From: Channallabes apus
Taxonomy: Eukaryota > Chordata > Actinopteri > Siluriformes > Clariidae
NCBI GenBank assembly: GCA_030522415.1
Contig: CM060109.1
Location: 521,001 to 585,000, forward strand
Reading direction: 5' to 3'
Length of the DNA: 64,000 nt
The translations under genes and the position numbers were made by a program. Shown here in pieces: positions 11,183 through 24,987 of the stretch. The stretch's first letter is position 1. Every line of letters begins with the position of its first letter. The notes under the pieces are model-generated. The model was given only the letters and a program-made list of their open reading frames with translations. It was not told where the DNA came from and searched no databases.

Positions 11183-11255
11183 GGGGAATTAGCTCAAGTG
11201 GTAGAGCGCTCGCTTAGCATGCGAGAGGTAGCAGGATCGATGCCCGCATTCTCCA
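11183..11255 (+). tRNA. tRNA-Ala (AGC), unit 9, A51 variant
   Basis: Full-length with the A51-C63 mismatch. The trailer of this unit lacks about 21 bp just after the T8 run, including the second aggcctga. Confidence 0.82.
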
Positions 11256-11374
11256 GTGTCTCCACACTAGCGGAGACTGAGGCCTGACTATTTTTTTTCT
11301 CCGCCATAGCAACAACAAAATTCGAGCAGTTCAGAAGCAACAAGTTTCTTGCACACATTGAAAACCTTTTGGAG

Positions 11375-11448
11375 TGGCCCGTACGGGGATTGAACCCGCG
11401 ACCTTGGCGTCATTAGCACCACGCTCTAACCAGCTGAGCTAACCGGCC
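11375..11448 (-). tRNA. tRNA-Ile (AAT), unit 9, G37 variant
   Basis: G37, stems intact. Confidence 0.82.
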
Positions 11449-12531
11449 AAGACAGTAAACGTCTGGCTTTTCTCAGATCCTCCATCTGTTAAGGAACATC
11501 ACCTAGTCCAGTGTTTTCACAAGGGAATAAAAATCCCACCAACGTTAATATAAGTCCTCTATGAACTAGCCTAGAAGTAATTGACCTTACCTGCTGGTGG
11601 TTCTGATCATGTTGTCTAGAATCCCACGTACAGTCATTGAATAACCCCTCAGCATAAGGATCCAATGTACTTTAGATAGATGTCATAAACACAAATTTTT
11701 AAAACCACCTCCTCATATTTTGACACACTGTCATTAAAATTCCAAAGTCAGCTCCACAAGTTCAACATGTATGTGCCATGCTATAAGCTCCTGAGCATAC
11801 CTACTGCTTCTGTTACACATGGGGAGGGTTAAAATCCAGACATCTGCTCTGTGAGACCACTAATAAGCAACCTTTAAACAACTGTACTAACTCAACAGAC
11901 AATCATCAAAATTGTTCATATCAAGTTGTTCTAAGCAAGTAATCAGAAGGAAAACAATTTTCCTTAACGGTGCTCAGCACAAAGAAATCATAGGCCATGA
12001 CCCAGGTTTGGAACCTAGGGAACTTCAACTGCCGTAAGCGTTGAAAAACCATGCTTGACTCATGAACAGCATAAAAATAATACAACCCAGACATCCAATG
12101 GGAGACTAGGGACCTCCAGGTCCGGAGACTAGGGACCGTCAACTGTCTTATGGGTTGAAGTAACATGCTTGTCTTTTCATGTACACATGGCAGGTCCAAA
12201 TCCAAGCATCGTCTCTGAGAGACCACTATTAATCAACATTTAACCAACAGTTGTAACTCAACAACCAATCATCAAATTGCTGCATCTAAAGAGGTAGTTG
12301 AAGGGCATGCAGTAAGATGAGATCGTTTGTTGGACTGAAATTTGATTGAACACGTATTCATAATCTTAAACTTGGGGATGAAAGTCGCATCATCCGCTCA
12401 GCATAATGAAATCATAGCCCGTGGCTCCAGGTCCGGAGACTAGCGACCTTCAATTGACTTAAGAGTTGAAAAAATGCTTGTCTCATGCACAGCATAAAAA
12501 AATAATACAACTTTAGCATCTAGTATGCTAA

Positions 12532-12604
12532 GGGGAATTAGCTCAAGTGGTAGAGCGCTCGCTTAGCATGCGAGAGGTAGCGGGATCGATGCCCGCATTC
12601 TCCA
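12532..12604 (+). tRNA. tRNA-Ala (AGC), unit 10, intact
   Basis: All stems pair; T-stem GCGGG. Confidence 0.93.
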
Positions 12605-12744
12605 GTGTCTCCACACTAGCGGAGACTGAGGCCTGACTATTTTTTTTAGGCCTGAGTCGCTTATAGCTCTCCGCCATAGCAACAACAAAATTCGAGCAGT
12701 TCAGAAGCAACAAGTTTCTTGCACACATTGAAAACCTTTTGGAG

Positions 12745-12818
12745 TGGCCCGTACGGGGATTGAACCCGCGACCTTGGCGTCATTAGCACCACGCTCTAAC
12801 CAGCTGAGCTAACCGGCC
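12745..12818 (-). tRNA. tRNA-Ile (AAT), unit 10, G37 variant
   Basis: G37, stems intact. Confidence 0.82.
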
Positions 12819-13903
12819 AAGACAGTAAACGTCTGGCTTTTCTCAGATCCTCCATCTGTTAAGGAACATCACCTAGTCCAGTGTTTTCACAAGGGAATAA
12901 AAATCCCACCAACGTTAATATAAGTCCTCTATGAACTAGCCTAGAAGTAATTGACCTTACCTGCTGGTGGTTCTGATCATGTTGTCTAGAATCCCACGTA
13001 CAGTCATTGAATAACCCCTCAGCATAAGGATCCAATGTACTTTAGATAGATGTCATGAACACAAATTTTTAAAACCACCTCCTCATATTTTGACACACTG
13101 TCATTAAAATTCCAAAGTCAGCTCCACAAGTTCAACATGTATGTGCCATGCTATAAGCTCCTGAGCATACCTACTGCTTCTGTTACACATGGGGAGGGTT
13201 AAAATCCAGACATCTGCTCTGTGAGACCACTAATAAGCAACCTTTAAACAACTGTACTAACTCAACAGACAATCATCAAAATTGTTCATATCAAGTTGTT
13301 CTAAGCAAGTAATCAGAAGGAAAACAATTTTCCTTAACGGTGCTCAGCACAAAGAAATCATAGGCCATGACCCAGGTTTGGAACCTAGGGAACTTCAACT
13401 GCCGTAAGCGTTGAAAAACCATGCTTGACTCATGAACAGCATAAAAATAATACAACCCAGACATCCAATGGGAGACTAGGGACCTCCAGGTCCGGAGACT
13501 AGGGACCGTCAACTGTCTTATGGGTTGAAGTAACATGCTTGTCTTTTCATGTACACATGGCAGGTCCAAATCCAAGCATCGTCTCTGAGAGACCACTATT
13601 AATCAACATTTAACCAACAGTTGTAACTCAACAACCAATCATCAAATTGCTGCATCTAAAGAGGTAGTTGAAGGGCATGCAGTAAGATGAGATCGTTTGT
13701 TGGACTGAAATTTGATTGAACACGTATTCATAATCTTAAACTTGGGGATGAAAGTCGCATCATCCGCTCAGCATAATGAAATCATAGCCCGTGGCTCCAG
13801 GTCCGGAGACTAGCGACCTTCAATTGACTTAAGAGTTGAAAAAATCCTTGTCTCATGCACAGCATAAAAAAATAATACAACTTTAGCATCTAGTATGCTA
13901 AGG

Positions 13904-13905
13904 GC
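13904..13905 (+). other. Site of complete tRNA-Ala deletion, unit 11
   Basis: The sequence runs from atgctaaggg, the first bases of the gene, straight to cctgactatttt in the trailer. About 97 bp are lost, including nearly all of tRNA-Ala and the trailer hairpin. The unit is 1,273 bp long. Confidence 0.85.
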
Positions 13906-14017
13906 CTGACTATTTTTTTTAGGCCTGAGTCGCTTATAGCTCTCCGCCATAGCAACAACAAAATTCGAGCAGTTCAGAAGCAACAAGTTTCTTGCACACA
14001 TTGAAAACCTTTTGGAG

Positions 14018-14091
14018 TGGCCCGTACGGGGATTGAACCCGCGACCTTGGCGTCATTAGCACCACGCTCTAACCAGCTGAGCTAACCGGCC
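14018..14091 (-). tRNA. tRNA-Ile (AAT), unit 11, G37 variant
   Basis: G37, stems intact, although its partner tRNA-Ala is gone. Confidence 0.82.
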
Positions 14092-15174
14092 AAGACAGTA
14101 AACGTCTGGCTTTTCTCAGATCCTCCATCTGTTAAGGAACATCACCTAGTCCAGTGTTTTCACAAGGGAATAAAAATCCCACCAACGTTAATATAAGTCC
14201 TCTATGAACTAGCCTAGAAGTAATTGACCTTACCTGCTGGTGGTTCTGATCATGTTGTCTAGAATCCCACGTACAGTCATTGAATAACCCCTCAGCATAA
14301 GGATCCAATGTACTTTAGATAGATGTCATGAACACAAATTTTTAAAACCACCTCCTCATATTTTGACACACTGTCATTAAAATTCCAAAGTCAGCTCCAC
14401 AAGTTCAACATGTATGTGCCATGCTATAAGCTCCTGAGCATACCTACTGCTTCTGTTACACATGGGGAGGGTTAAAATCCAGACATCTGCTCTGTGAGAC
14501 CACTAATAAGCAACCTTTAAACAACTGTACTAACTCAACAGACAATCATCAAAATTGTTCATATCAAGTTGTTCTAAGCAAGTAATCAGAAGGAAAACAA
14601 TTTTCCTTAACGGTGCTCAGCACAAAGAAATCATAGGCCATGACCCAGGTTTGGAACCTAGGGAACTTCAACTGCCGTAAGCGTTGAAAAACCATGCTTG
14701 ACTCATGAACAGCATAAAAATAATACAACCCAGACATCCAATGGGAGACTAGGGACCTCCAGGTCCGGAGACTAGGGACCGTCAACTGTCTTATGGGTTG
14801 AAGTAACATGCTTGTCTTTTCATGTACACATGGCAGGTCCAAATCCAAGCATCGTCTCTGAGAGACCACTATTAATCAACATTTAACCAACAGTTGTAAC
14901 TCAACAACCAATCATCAAATTGCTGCATCTAAAGAGGTAGTTGAAGGGCATGCAGTAAGATGAGATCGTTTGTTGGACTGAAATTTGATTGAACACGTAT
15001 TCATAATCTTAAACTTGGGGATGAAAGTCGCATCATCCGCTCAGCATAATGAAATCATAGCCCGTGGCTCCAGGTCCGGAGACTAGCGACCTTCAATTGA
15101 CTTAAGAGTTGAAAAAATGCTTGTCTCATGCACAGCATAAAAAAATAATACAACTTTAGCATCTAGTATGCTAA

Positions 15175-15247
15175 GGGGAATTAGCTCAAGTGGTAGAGCG
15201 CTCGCTTAGCATGCGAGAGGTAGCGGGATCGATGCCCGCATTCTCCA
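15175..15247 (+). tRNA. tRNA-Ala (AGC), unit 12, intact
   Basis: All stems pair. The trailer has the same ~21-bp deletion after the T8 run as unit 9, suggesting a shared origin about 4 kb apart. Confidence 0.93.
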
Positions 15248-15366
15248 GTGTCTCCACACTAGCGGAGACTGAGGCCTGACTATTTTTTTTCTCCGCCATA
15301 GCAACAACAAAATTCGAGCAGTTCAGAAGCAACAAGTTTCTTGCACACATTGAAAACCTTTTGGAG

Positions 15367-15440
15367 TGGCCCGTACGGGGATTGAACCCGCGACCTTGGC
15401 GTCATTAGCACCACGCTCTAACCAGCTGAGCTAACCGGCC
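15367..15440 (-). tRNA. tRNA-Ile (AAT), unit 12, G37 variant
   Basis: G37, stems intact. Confidence 0.82.
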
Positions 15441-16523
15441 AAGACAGTAAACGTCTGGCTTTTCTCAGATCCTCCATCTGTTAAGGAACATCACCTAGTC
15501 CAGTGTTTTCACAAGGGAATAAAAATCCCACCAACGTTAATATAAGTCCTCTATGAACTAGCCTAGAAGTAATTGACCTTACCTGCTGGTGGTTCTGATC
15601 ATGTTGTCTAGAATCCCACGTACAGTCATTGAATAACCCCTCAGCATAAGGATCCAATGTACTTTAGATAGATGTCATAAACACAAATTTTTAAAACCAC
15701 CTCCTCATATTTTGACACACTGTCATTAAAATTCCAAAGTCAGCTCCACAAGTTCAACATGTATGTGCCATGCTATAAGCTCCTGAGCATACCTACTGCT
15801 TCTGTTACACATGGGGAGGGTTAAAATCCAGACATCTGCTCTGTGAGACCACTAATAAGCAACCTTTAAACAACTGTACTAACTCAACAGACAATCATCA
15901 AAATTGTTCATATCAAGTTGTTCTAAGCAAGTAATCAGAAGGAAAACAATTTTCCTTAACGGTGCTCAGCACAAAGAAATCATAGGCCATGACCCAGGTT
16001 TGGAACCTAGGGAACTTCAACTGCCGTAAGCGTTGAAAAACCATGCTTGACTCATGAACAGCATAAAAATAATACAACCCAGACATCCAATGGGAGACTA
16101 GGGACCTCCAGGTCCGGAGACTAGGGACCGTCAACTGTCTTATGGGTTGAAGTAACATGCTTGTCTTTTCATGTACACATGGCAGGTCCAAATCCAAGCA
16201 TCGTCTCTGAGAGACCACTATTAATCAACATTTAACCAACAGTTGTAACTCAACAACCAATCATCAAATTGCTGCATCTAAAGAGGTAGTTGAAGGGCAT
16301 GCAGTAAGATGAGATCGTTTGTTGGACTGAAATTTGATTGAACACGTATTCATAATCTTAAACTTGGGGATGAAAGTCGCATCATCCGCTCAGCATAATG
16401 AAATCATAGCCCGTGGCTCCAGGTCCGGAGACTAGCGACCTTCAATTGACTTAAGAGTTGAAAAAATGCTTGTCTCATGCACAGCATAAAAAAATAATAC
16501 AACTTTAGCATCTAGTATGCTAA

Positions 16524-16596
16524 GGGGAATTAGCTCAAGTGGTAGAGCGCTCGCTTAGCATGCGAGAGGTAGCGGGATCGATGCCCGCATTCTCCA
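16524..16596 (+). tRNA. tRNA-Ala (AGC), unit 13, intact
   Basis: All stems pair. The trailer hairpin has one base change (gtttcc), leaving a G-U pair. Confidence 0.93.
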
Positions 16597-16736
16597 GTGT
16601 TTCCACACTAGCGGAGACTGAGGCCTGACTATTTTTTTTAGGCCTGAGTCGCTTACAGCTCTCCGCCATAGCAACAACAAAATTCGAGCAGTTCAGAAGC
16701 AACAAGTTTCTTGCACACATTGAAAACCTTTTGGAG

Positions 16737-16810
16737 TGGCCCGTACGGGGATTGAACCCGCGACCTTGGCGTCATTAGCACCACACTCTAACCAGCTGAG
16801 CTAACCGGCC
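16737..16810 (-). tRNA. tRNA-Ile (AAT), unit 13, G37 and T25
   Basis: G37 plus T25, which makes the closing D-stem pair G10-U25. Confidence 0.78.
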
Positions 16811-17893
16811 AAGACAGTAAACGTCTGGCTTTTCTCAGATCCTCCATCTGTTAAGGAACATCACCTAGTCCAGTGTTTTCACAAGGGAATAAAAATCCCA
16901 CCAACGTTAATATAAGTCCTCTATGAACTAGCCTAGAAGTAATTGACCTTACCTGCTGGTGGTTCTGATCATGTTGTCTAGAATCCCACGTACAGTCATT
17001 GAATAACCCCTCAGCATAAGGATCCAATGTACTTTAGATAGATGTCATAAACACAAATTTTTAAAACCACCTCCTCATATTTTGACACACTGTCATTAAA
17101 ATTCCAAAGTCAGCTCCACAAGTTCAACATGTATGTGCCATGCTATAAGCTCCTGAGCATACCTACTGCTTCTGTTACACATGGGGAGGGTTAAAATCCA
17201 GACATCTGCTCTGTGAGACCACTAATAAGCAACCTTTAAACAACTGTACTAACTCAACAGACAATCATCAAAATTGTTCATATCAAGTTGTTCTAAGCAA
17301 GTAATCAGAAGGAAAACAATTTTCCTTAACGGTGCTCAGCACAAAGAAATCATAGGCCATGACCCAGGTTTGGAACCTAGGGAACTTCAACTGCCGTAAG
17401 CGTTGAAAAACCATGCTTGACTCATGAACAGCATAAAAATAATACAACCCAGACATCCAATGGGAGACTAGGGACCTCCAGGTCCGGAGACTAGGGACCG
17501 TCAACTGTCTTATGGGTTGAAGTAACATGCTTGTCTTTTCATGTACACATGGCAGGTCCAAATCCAAGCATCGTCTCTGAGAGACCACTATTAATCAACA
17601 TTTAACCAACAGTTGTAACTCAACAACCAATCATCAAATTGCTGCATCTAAAGAGGGAGTTGAAGGGCATGCAGTAAGATGAGATCGTTTGTTGGACTGA
17701 AATTTGATTGAACACGTATTCATAATCTTAAACTTGTGGATGAAAGTCGCATCATCCGCTCAGCATAATGAAATCATAGCCCGTGGCTCCAGGTCCGGAG
17801 ACTAGCGACCTTCAATTGACTTAAGAGTTGAAAAAATGCTTGTCTCATGCACAGCATTAAAAAATAATACAACTTTAGCATCTAGTATGCTAA

Positions 17894-17951
17894 GGGGAAT
17901 TAGCTCAAGTGGTAGAGCGAGAGGTAGCAGGATCGATGCCCGCATTCTCCA
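17894..17951 (+). pseudogene. tRNA-Ala pseudogene, unit 14, 15-nt deletion
   Basis: Anticodon arm lost, A51 present, same allele as units 2, 6 and 8. Confidence 0.9.
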
Positions 17952-18091
17952 GTGTCTCCACACTAGCGGAGACTGAGGCCTGACTATTTTTTTTAGGCCT
18001 GAGTCGCTTATAGCTCTCCGCCATAGCAACAACAAAATTCGAGCAGTTCAGAAGCAACAAGTTTCTTGCACACATTGAAAACCTTTTGGAG

Positions 18092-18165
18092 TGGCCCGTA
18101 CGGGGATTGAACCCGCGACCTTGGCGTCATTAGCACCACGCTCTAACCAGCTGAGCTAACCGGCC
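18092..18165 (-). tRNA. tRNA-Ile (AAT), unit 14, G37 variant
   Basis: G37 with C25. Confidence 0.82.
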
Positions 18166-19248
18166 AAGACAGTAAACGTCTGGCTTTTCTCAGATCCTCC
18201 ATCTGTTAAGGAACATCACCTAGTCCAGTGTTTTCACAAGGGAATAAAAATCCCACCAACGTTAATATAAGTCCTCTATGAACTAGCCTAGAAGTAATTG
18301 ACCTTACCTGCTGGTGGTTCTGATCATGTTGTCTAGAATCCCACGTACAGTCATTGAATAACCCCTCAGCATAAGGATCCAATGTACTTTAGATAGATGT
18401 CATGAACACAAATTTTTAAAACCACCTCCTCATATTTTGACACACTGTCATTAAAATTCCAAAGTCAGCTCCACAAGTTCAACATGTATGTGCCATGCTA
18501 TAAGCTCCTGAGCATACCTACTGCTTCTGTTACACATGGGGAGGGTTAAAATCCAGACATCTGCTCTGTGAGACCACTAATAAGCAACCTTTAAACAACT
18601 GTACTAACTCAACAGACAATCATCAAAATTGTTCATATCAAGTTGTTCTAAGCAAGTAATCAGAAGGAAAACAATTTTCCTTAACGGTGCTCAGCACAAA
18701 GAAATCATAGGCCATGACCCAGGTTTGGAACCTAGGGAACTTCAACTGCCGTAAGCGTTGAAAAACCATGCTTGACTCATGAACAGCATAAAAATAATAC
18801 AACCCAGACATCCAATGGGAGACTAGGGACCTCCAGGTCCGGAGACTAGGGACCGTCAACTGTCTTATGGGTTGAAGTAACATGCTTGTCTTTTCATGTA
18901 CACATGGCAGGTCCAAATCCAAGCATCGTCTCTGAGAGACCACTATTAATCAACATTTAACCAACAGTTGTAACTCAACAACCAATCATCAAATTGCTGC
19001 ATCTAAAGAGGTAGTTGAAGGGCATGCAGTAAGATGAGATCGTTTGTTGGACTGAAATTTGATTGAACACGTATTCATAATCTTAAACTTGGGGATGAAA
19101 GTCGCATCATCCGCTCAGCATAATGAAATCATAGCCCGTGGCTCCAGGTCCGGAGACTAGCGACCTTCAATTGACTTAAGAGTTGAAAAAATGCTTGTCT
19201 CATGCACAGCATTAAAAAATAATACAACTTTAGCATCTAGTATGCTAA

Positions 19249-19321
19249 GGGGAATTAGCTCAAGTGGTAGAGCGCTCGCTTAGCATGCGAGAGGTAGCGG
19301 GATCGATGCCCGCATTCTCCA
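19249..19321 (+). tRNA. tRNA-Ala (AGC), unit 15, intact
   Basis: All stems pair. Confidence 0.93.
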
Positions 19322-19461
19322 GTGTCTCCACACTAGCGGAGACTGAGGCCTGACTATTTTTTTTAGGCCTGAGTCGCTTATAGCTCTCCGCCATAGCAAC
19401 AACAAAATTCGAGCAGTTCAGAAGCAACAAGTTTCTTGCACACATTGAAAACCTTTTGGAG

Positions 19462-19535
19462 TGGCCCGTACGGGGATTGAACCCGCGACCTTGGCGTCAT
19501 TAGCACCACACTCTAACCAGCTGAGCTAACCGGCC
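19462..19535 (-). tRNA. tRNA-Ile (AAT), unit 15, G37 and T25
   Basis: Same two changes as unit 13. Confidence 0.78.
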
Positions 19536-20618
19536 AAGACAGTAAACGTCTGGCTTTTCTCAGATCCTCCATCTGTTAAGGAACATCACCTAGTCCAGTG
19601 TTTTCACAAGGGAATAAAAATCCCACCAACGTTAATATAAGTCCTCTATGAACTAGCCTAGAAGTAATTGACCTTACCTGCTGGTGGTTCTGATCATGTT
19701 GTCTAGAATCCCACGTACAGTCATTGAATAACCCCTCAGCATAAGGATCCAATGTACTTTAGATAGATGTCATAAACACAAATTTTTAAAACCACCTCCT
19801 CATATTTTGACACACTGTCATTAAAATTCCAAAGTCAGCTCCACAAGTTCAACATGTATGTGCCATGCTATAAGCTCCTGAGCATACCTACTGCTTCTGT
19901 TACACATGGGGAGGGTTAAAATCCAGACATCTGCTCTGTGAGACCACTAATAAGCAACCTTTAAACAACTGTACTAACTCAACAGACAATCATCAAAATT
20001 GTTCATATCAAGTTGTTCTAAGCAAGTAATCAGAAGGAAAACAATTTTCCTTAACGGTGCTCAGCACAAAGAAATCATAGGCCATGACCCAGGTTTGGAA
20101 CCTAGGGAACTTCAACTGCCGTAAGCGTTGAAAAACCATGCTTGACTCATGAACAGCATAAAAATAATACAACCCAGACATCCAATGGGAGACTAGGGAC
20201 CTCCAGGTCCGGAGACTAGGGACCGTCAACTGTCTTATGGGTTGAAGTAACATGCTTGTCTTTTCATGTACACATGGCAGGTCCAAATCCAAGCATCGTC
20301 TCTGAGAGACCACTATTAATCAACATTTAACCAACAGTTGTAACTCAACAACCAATCATCAAATTGCTGCATCTAAAGAGGTAGTTGAAGGGCATGCAGT
20401 AAGATGAGATCGTTTGTTGGACTGAAATTTGATTGAACACGTATTCATAATCTTAAACTTGGGGATGAAAGTCGCATCATCCGCTCAGCATAATGAAATC
20501 ATAGCCCGTGGCTCCAGGTCCGGAGACTAGCGACCTTCAATTGACTTAAGAGTTGAAAAAATGCTTGTCTCATGCACAGCATAAAAAAATAATACAACTT
20601 TAGCATCTAGTATGCTAA

Positions 20619-20691
20619 GGGGAATTAGCTCAAGTGGTAGAGCGCTCGCTTAGCATGCGAGAGGTAGCGGGATCGATGCCCGCATTCTCCA
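20619..20691 (+). tRNA. tRNA-Ala (AGC), unit 16, intact
   Basis: All stems pair. The trailer lacks 13 bp (gctctccgccata) further downstream. Confidence 0.93.
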
Positions 20692-20818
20692 GTGTTTCCA
20701 CACTAGCGGAGACTGAGGCCTGACTATTTTTTTTAGGCCTGAGTCGCTTATAGCAACAACAAAATTCGAGCAGTTCAGAAGCAACAAGTTTCTTGCAAAC
20801 ATTGAAAACCTTTTGGAG

Positions 20819-20892
20819 TGGCCCGTACGGGGATTGAACCCGCGACCTTGGCGTTATTAGCACCACGCTCTAACCAGCTGAGCTAACCGGCC
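20819..20892 (-). tRNA. tRNA-Ile (AAT), unit 16, consensus
   Basis: A37 copy lying inside the run of G37 copies; C67 and C25. Confidence 0.93.
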
Positions 20893-21975
20893 AAGACAGT
20901 AAACATCTGGCTTTTCTCAGATCCTCCATCTGTTAAGGAACATCACCTAGTCCAGTGTTTTCACAAGGGAATAAAAATCCCACCAACGTTAATATAAGTC
21001 CTCTATGAACTAGCCTAGAAGTAATTGACCTTACCTGCTGGTGGTTCTGATCATGTTGTCTAGAATCCCACGTACAGTCATTGAATAACCCCTCAGCATA
21101 AGGATCCAATGTACTTTAGATAGATGTCATGAACACAAATTTTTAAAACCACCTCCTCATATTTTGACACACTGTCATTAAAATTCCAAAGTCAGCTCCA
21201 CAAGTTCAACATGTATGTGCCATGCTATAAGCTCCTGAGCATACCTACTGCTTCTGTTACACATGGGGAGGGTTAAAATCCAGACATCTGCTCTGTGAGA
21301 CCACTAATAAGCAACCTTTAAACAACTGTACTAACTCAACAGACAATCATCAAAATTGTTCATATCAAGTTGTTCTAAGCAAGTAATCAGAAGGAAAACA
21401 ATTTTCCTTAACGGTGCTCAGCACAAAGAAATCATAGGCCATGACCCAGGTTTGGAACCTAGGGAACTTCAACTGCCGTAAGCGTTGAAAAACCATGCTT
21501 GACTCATGAACAGCATAAAAATAATACAACCCAGACATCCAATGGGAGACTAGGGACCTCCAGGTCCGGAGACTAGGGACCGTCAACTGTCTTATGGGTT
21601 GAAGTAACATGCTTGTCTTTTCATGTACACATGGCAGGTCCAAATCCAAGCATCGTCTCTGAGAGACCACTATTAATCAACATTTAACCAACAGTTGTAA
21701 CTCAACAACCAATCATCAAATTGCTGCATCTAAAGAGGGAGTTGAAGGGCATGCAGTAAGATGAGATCGTTTGTTGGACTGAAATTTGATTGAACACGTA
21801 TTCATAATCTTAAACTTGTGGATGAAAGTCGCATCATCCGCTCAGCATAATGAAATCATAGCCCGTGGCGCCAGGTCCGGAGACTAGCGACCTTCAATTG
21901 ACTTAAGAGTTGAAAAAATGCTTGTCTCATGCACAGCATTAAAAAATAATACAACTTTAGCATCTAGTATGCTAA

Positions 21976-22033
21976 GGGGAATTAGCTCAAGTGGTAGAGC
22001 GAGAGGTAGCAGGATCGATGCCCGCATTCTCCA
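21976..22033 (+). pseudogene. tRNA-Ala pseudogene, unit 17, 15-nt deletion
   Basis: Fifth copy of the anticodon-arm deletion, with A51. Confidence 0.9.
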
Positions 22034-22173
22034 GTGTCTCCACACTAGCGGAGACTGAGGCCTGACTATTTTTTTTAGGCCTGAGTCGCTTATAGCTCTC
22101 CGCCATAGCAACAACAAAATTCGAGCAGTTCAGAAGCAACAAGTTTCTTGCACACATTGAAAACCTTTTGGAG

Positions 22174-22247
22174 TGGCCCGTACGGGGATTGAACCCGCGA
22201 CCTTGGCGTCATTAGCACCACGCTCTAACCAGCTGAGCTAACCGGCC
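22174..22247 (-). tRNA. tRNA-Ile (AAT), unit 17, G37 variant
   Basis: G37 with C25. Confidence 0.82.
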
Positions 22248-23330
22248 AAGACAGTAAACGTCTGGCTTTTCTCAGATCCTCCATCTGTTAAGGAACATCA
22301 CCTAGTCCAGTGTTTTCACAAGGGAATAAAAATCCCACCAACGTTAATATAAGTCCTCTATGAACTAGCCTAGAAGTAATTGACCTTACCTGCTGGTGGT
22401 TCTGATCATGTTGTCTAGAATCCCACGTACAGTCATTGAATAACCCCTCAGCATAAGGATCCAATGTACTTTAGATAGATGTCATGAACACAAATTTTTA
22501 AAACCACCTCCTCATATTTTGACACACTGTCATTAAAATTCCAAAGTCAGCTCCACAAGTTCAACATGTATGTGCCATGCTATAAGCTCCTGAGCATACC
22601 TACTGCTTCTGTTACACATGGGGAGGGTTAAAATCCAGACATCTGCTCTGTGAGACCACTAATAAGCAACCTTTAAACAACTGTACTAACTCAACAGACA
22701 ATCATCAAAATTGTTCATATCAAGTTGTTCTAAGCAAGTAATCAGAAGGAAAACAATTTTCCTTAACGGTGCTCAGCACAAAGAAATCATAGGCCATGAC
22801 CCAGGTTTGGAACCTAGGGAACTTCAACTGCCGTAAGCGTTGAAAAACCATGCTTGACTCATGAACAGCATAAAAATAATACAACCCAGACATCCAATGG
22901 GAGACTAGGGACCTCCAGGTCCGGAGACTAGGGACCGTCAACTGTCTTATGGGTTGAAGTAACATGCTTGTCTTTTCATGTACACATGGCAGGTCCAAAT
23001 CCAAGCATCGTCTCTGAGAGACCACTATTAATCAACATTTAACCAACAGTTGTAACTCAACAACCAATCATCAAATTGCTGCATCTAAAGAGGTAGTTGA
23101 AGGGCATGCAGTAAGATGAGATCGTTTGTTGGACTGAAATTTGATTGAACACGTATTCATAATCTTAAACTTGGGGATGAAAGTCGCATCATCCGCTCAG
23201 CATAATGAAATCATAGCCCGTGGCTCCAGGTCCGGAGACTAGCGACCTTCAATTGACTTAAGAGTTGAAAAAATGCTTGTCTCATGCACAGCATTAAAAA
23301 ATAATACAACTTTAGCATCTAGTATGCTAA

Positions 23331-23403
23331 GGGGAATTAGCTCAAGTGGTAGAGCGCTCGCTTAGCATGCGAGAGGTAGCGGGATCGATGCCCGCATTCT
23401 CCA
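23331..23403 (+). tRNA. tRNA-Ala (AGC), unit 18, intact
   Basis: All stems pair. Confidence 0.93.
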
Positions 23404-23543
23404 GTGTCTCCACACTAGCGGAGACTGAGGCCTGACTATTTTTTTTAGGCCTGAGTCGCTTATAGCTCTCCGCCATAGCAACAACAAAATTCGAGCAGTT
23501 CAGAAGCAACAAGTTTCTTGCACACATTGAAAACCTTTTGGAG

Positions 23544-23617
23544 TGGCCCGTACGGGGATTGAACCCGCGACCTTGGCGTCATTAGCACCACACTCTAACC
23601 AGCTGAGCTAACCGGCC
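23544..23617 (-). tRNA. tRNA-Ile (AAT), unit 18, G37 and T25
   Basis: G37 and T25 as in units 13 and 15. Confidence 0.78.
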
Positions 23618-24700
23618 AAGACAGTAAACGTCTGGCTTTTCTCAGATCCTCCATCTGTTAAGGAACATCACCTAGTCCAGTGTTTTCACAAGGGAATAAA
23701 AATCCCACCAACGTTAATATAAGTCCTCTATGAACTAGCCTAGAAGTAATTGACCTTACCTGCTGGTGGTTCTGATCATGTTGTCTAGAATCCCACGTAC
23801 AGTCATTGAATAACCCCTCAGCATAAGGATCCAATGTACTTTAGATAGATGTCATAAACACAAATTTTTAAAACCACCTCCTCATATTTTGACACACTGT
23901 CATTAAAATTCCAAAGTCAGCTCCACAAGTTCAACATGTATGTGCCATGCTATAAGCTCCTGAGCATACCTACTGCTTCTGTTACACATGGGGAGGGTTA
24001 AAATCCAGACATCTGCTCTGTGAGACCACTAATAAGCAACCTTTAAACAACTGTACTAACTCAACAGACAATCATCAAAATTGTTCATATCAAGTTGTTC
24101 TAAGCAAGTAATCAGAAGGAAAACAATTTTCCTTAACGGTGCTCAGCACAAAGAAATCATAGGCCATGACCCAGGTTTGGAACCTAGGGAACTTCAACTG
24201 CCGTAAGCGTTGAAAAACCATGCTTGACTCATGAACAGCATAAAAATAATACAACCCAGACATCCAATGGGAGACTAGGGACCTCCAGGTCCGGAGACTA
24301 GGGACCGTCAACTGTCTTATGGGTTGAAGTAACATGCTTGTCTTTTCATGTACACATGGCAGGTCCAAATCCAAGCATCGTCTCTGAGAGACCACTATTA
24401 ATCAACATTTAACCAACAGTTGTAACTCAACAACCAATCATCAAATTGCTGCATCTAAAGAGGTAGTTGAAGGGCATGCAGTAAGATGAGATCGTTTGTT
24501 GGACTGAAATTTGATTGAACACGTATTCATAATCTTAAACTTGGGGATGAAAGTCGCATCATCCGCTCAGCATAATGAAATTATAGCCCGTGGCTCCAGG
24601 TCCGGAGACTAGCGACCTTCAATTGACTTAAGAGTTGAAAAAATGCTTGTCTCATGCACAGCATTAAAAAATAATACAACTTTAGCATCTAGTATGCTAA

Positions 24701-24773
24701 GGGGAATTAGCTCAAGTGGTAGAGCGCTCGCTTAGCATGCGAGAGGTAGCGGGATCGATGCCCGCATTCTCCA
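24701..24773 (+). tRNA. tRNA-Ala (AGC), unit 19, intact
   Basis: All stems pair. Confidence 0.93.
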
Positions 24774-24913
24774 GTGTCTCCACACTAGCGGAGACTGAGG
24801 CCTGACTATTTTTTTTAGGCCTGAGTCGCTTATAGCTCTCCGCCATAGCAACAACAAAATTCGAGCAGTTCAGAAGCAACAAGTTTCTTGCACACATTGA
24901 AAACCTTTTGGAG

Positions 24914-24987
24914 TGGCCCGTACGGGGATTGAACCCGCGACCTTGGCGTCATTAGCACCACACTCTAACCAGCTGAGCTAACCGGCC
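24914..24987 (-). tRNA. tRNA-Ile (AAT), unit 19, G37 and T25
   Basis: G37 and T25, a near-identical neighbour of unit 18. Confidence 0.78.
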
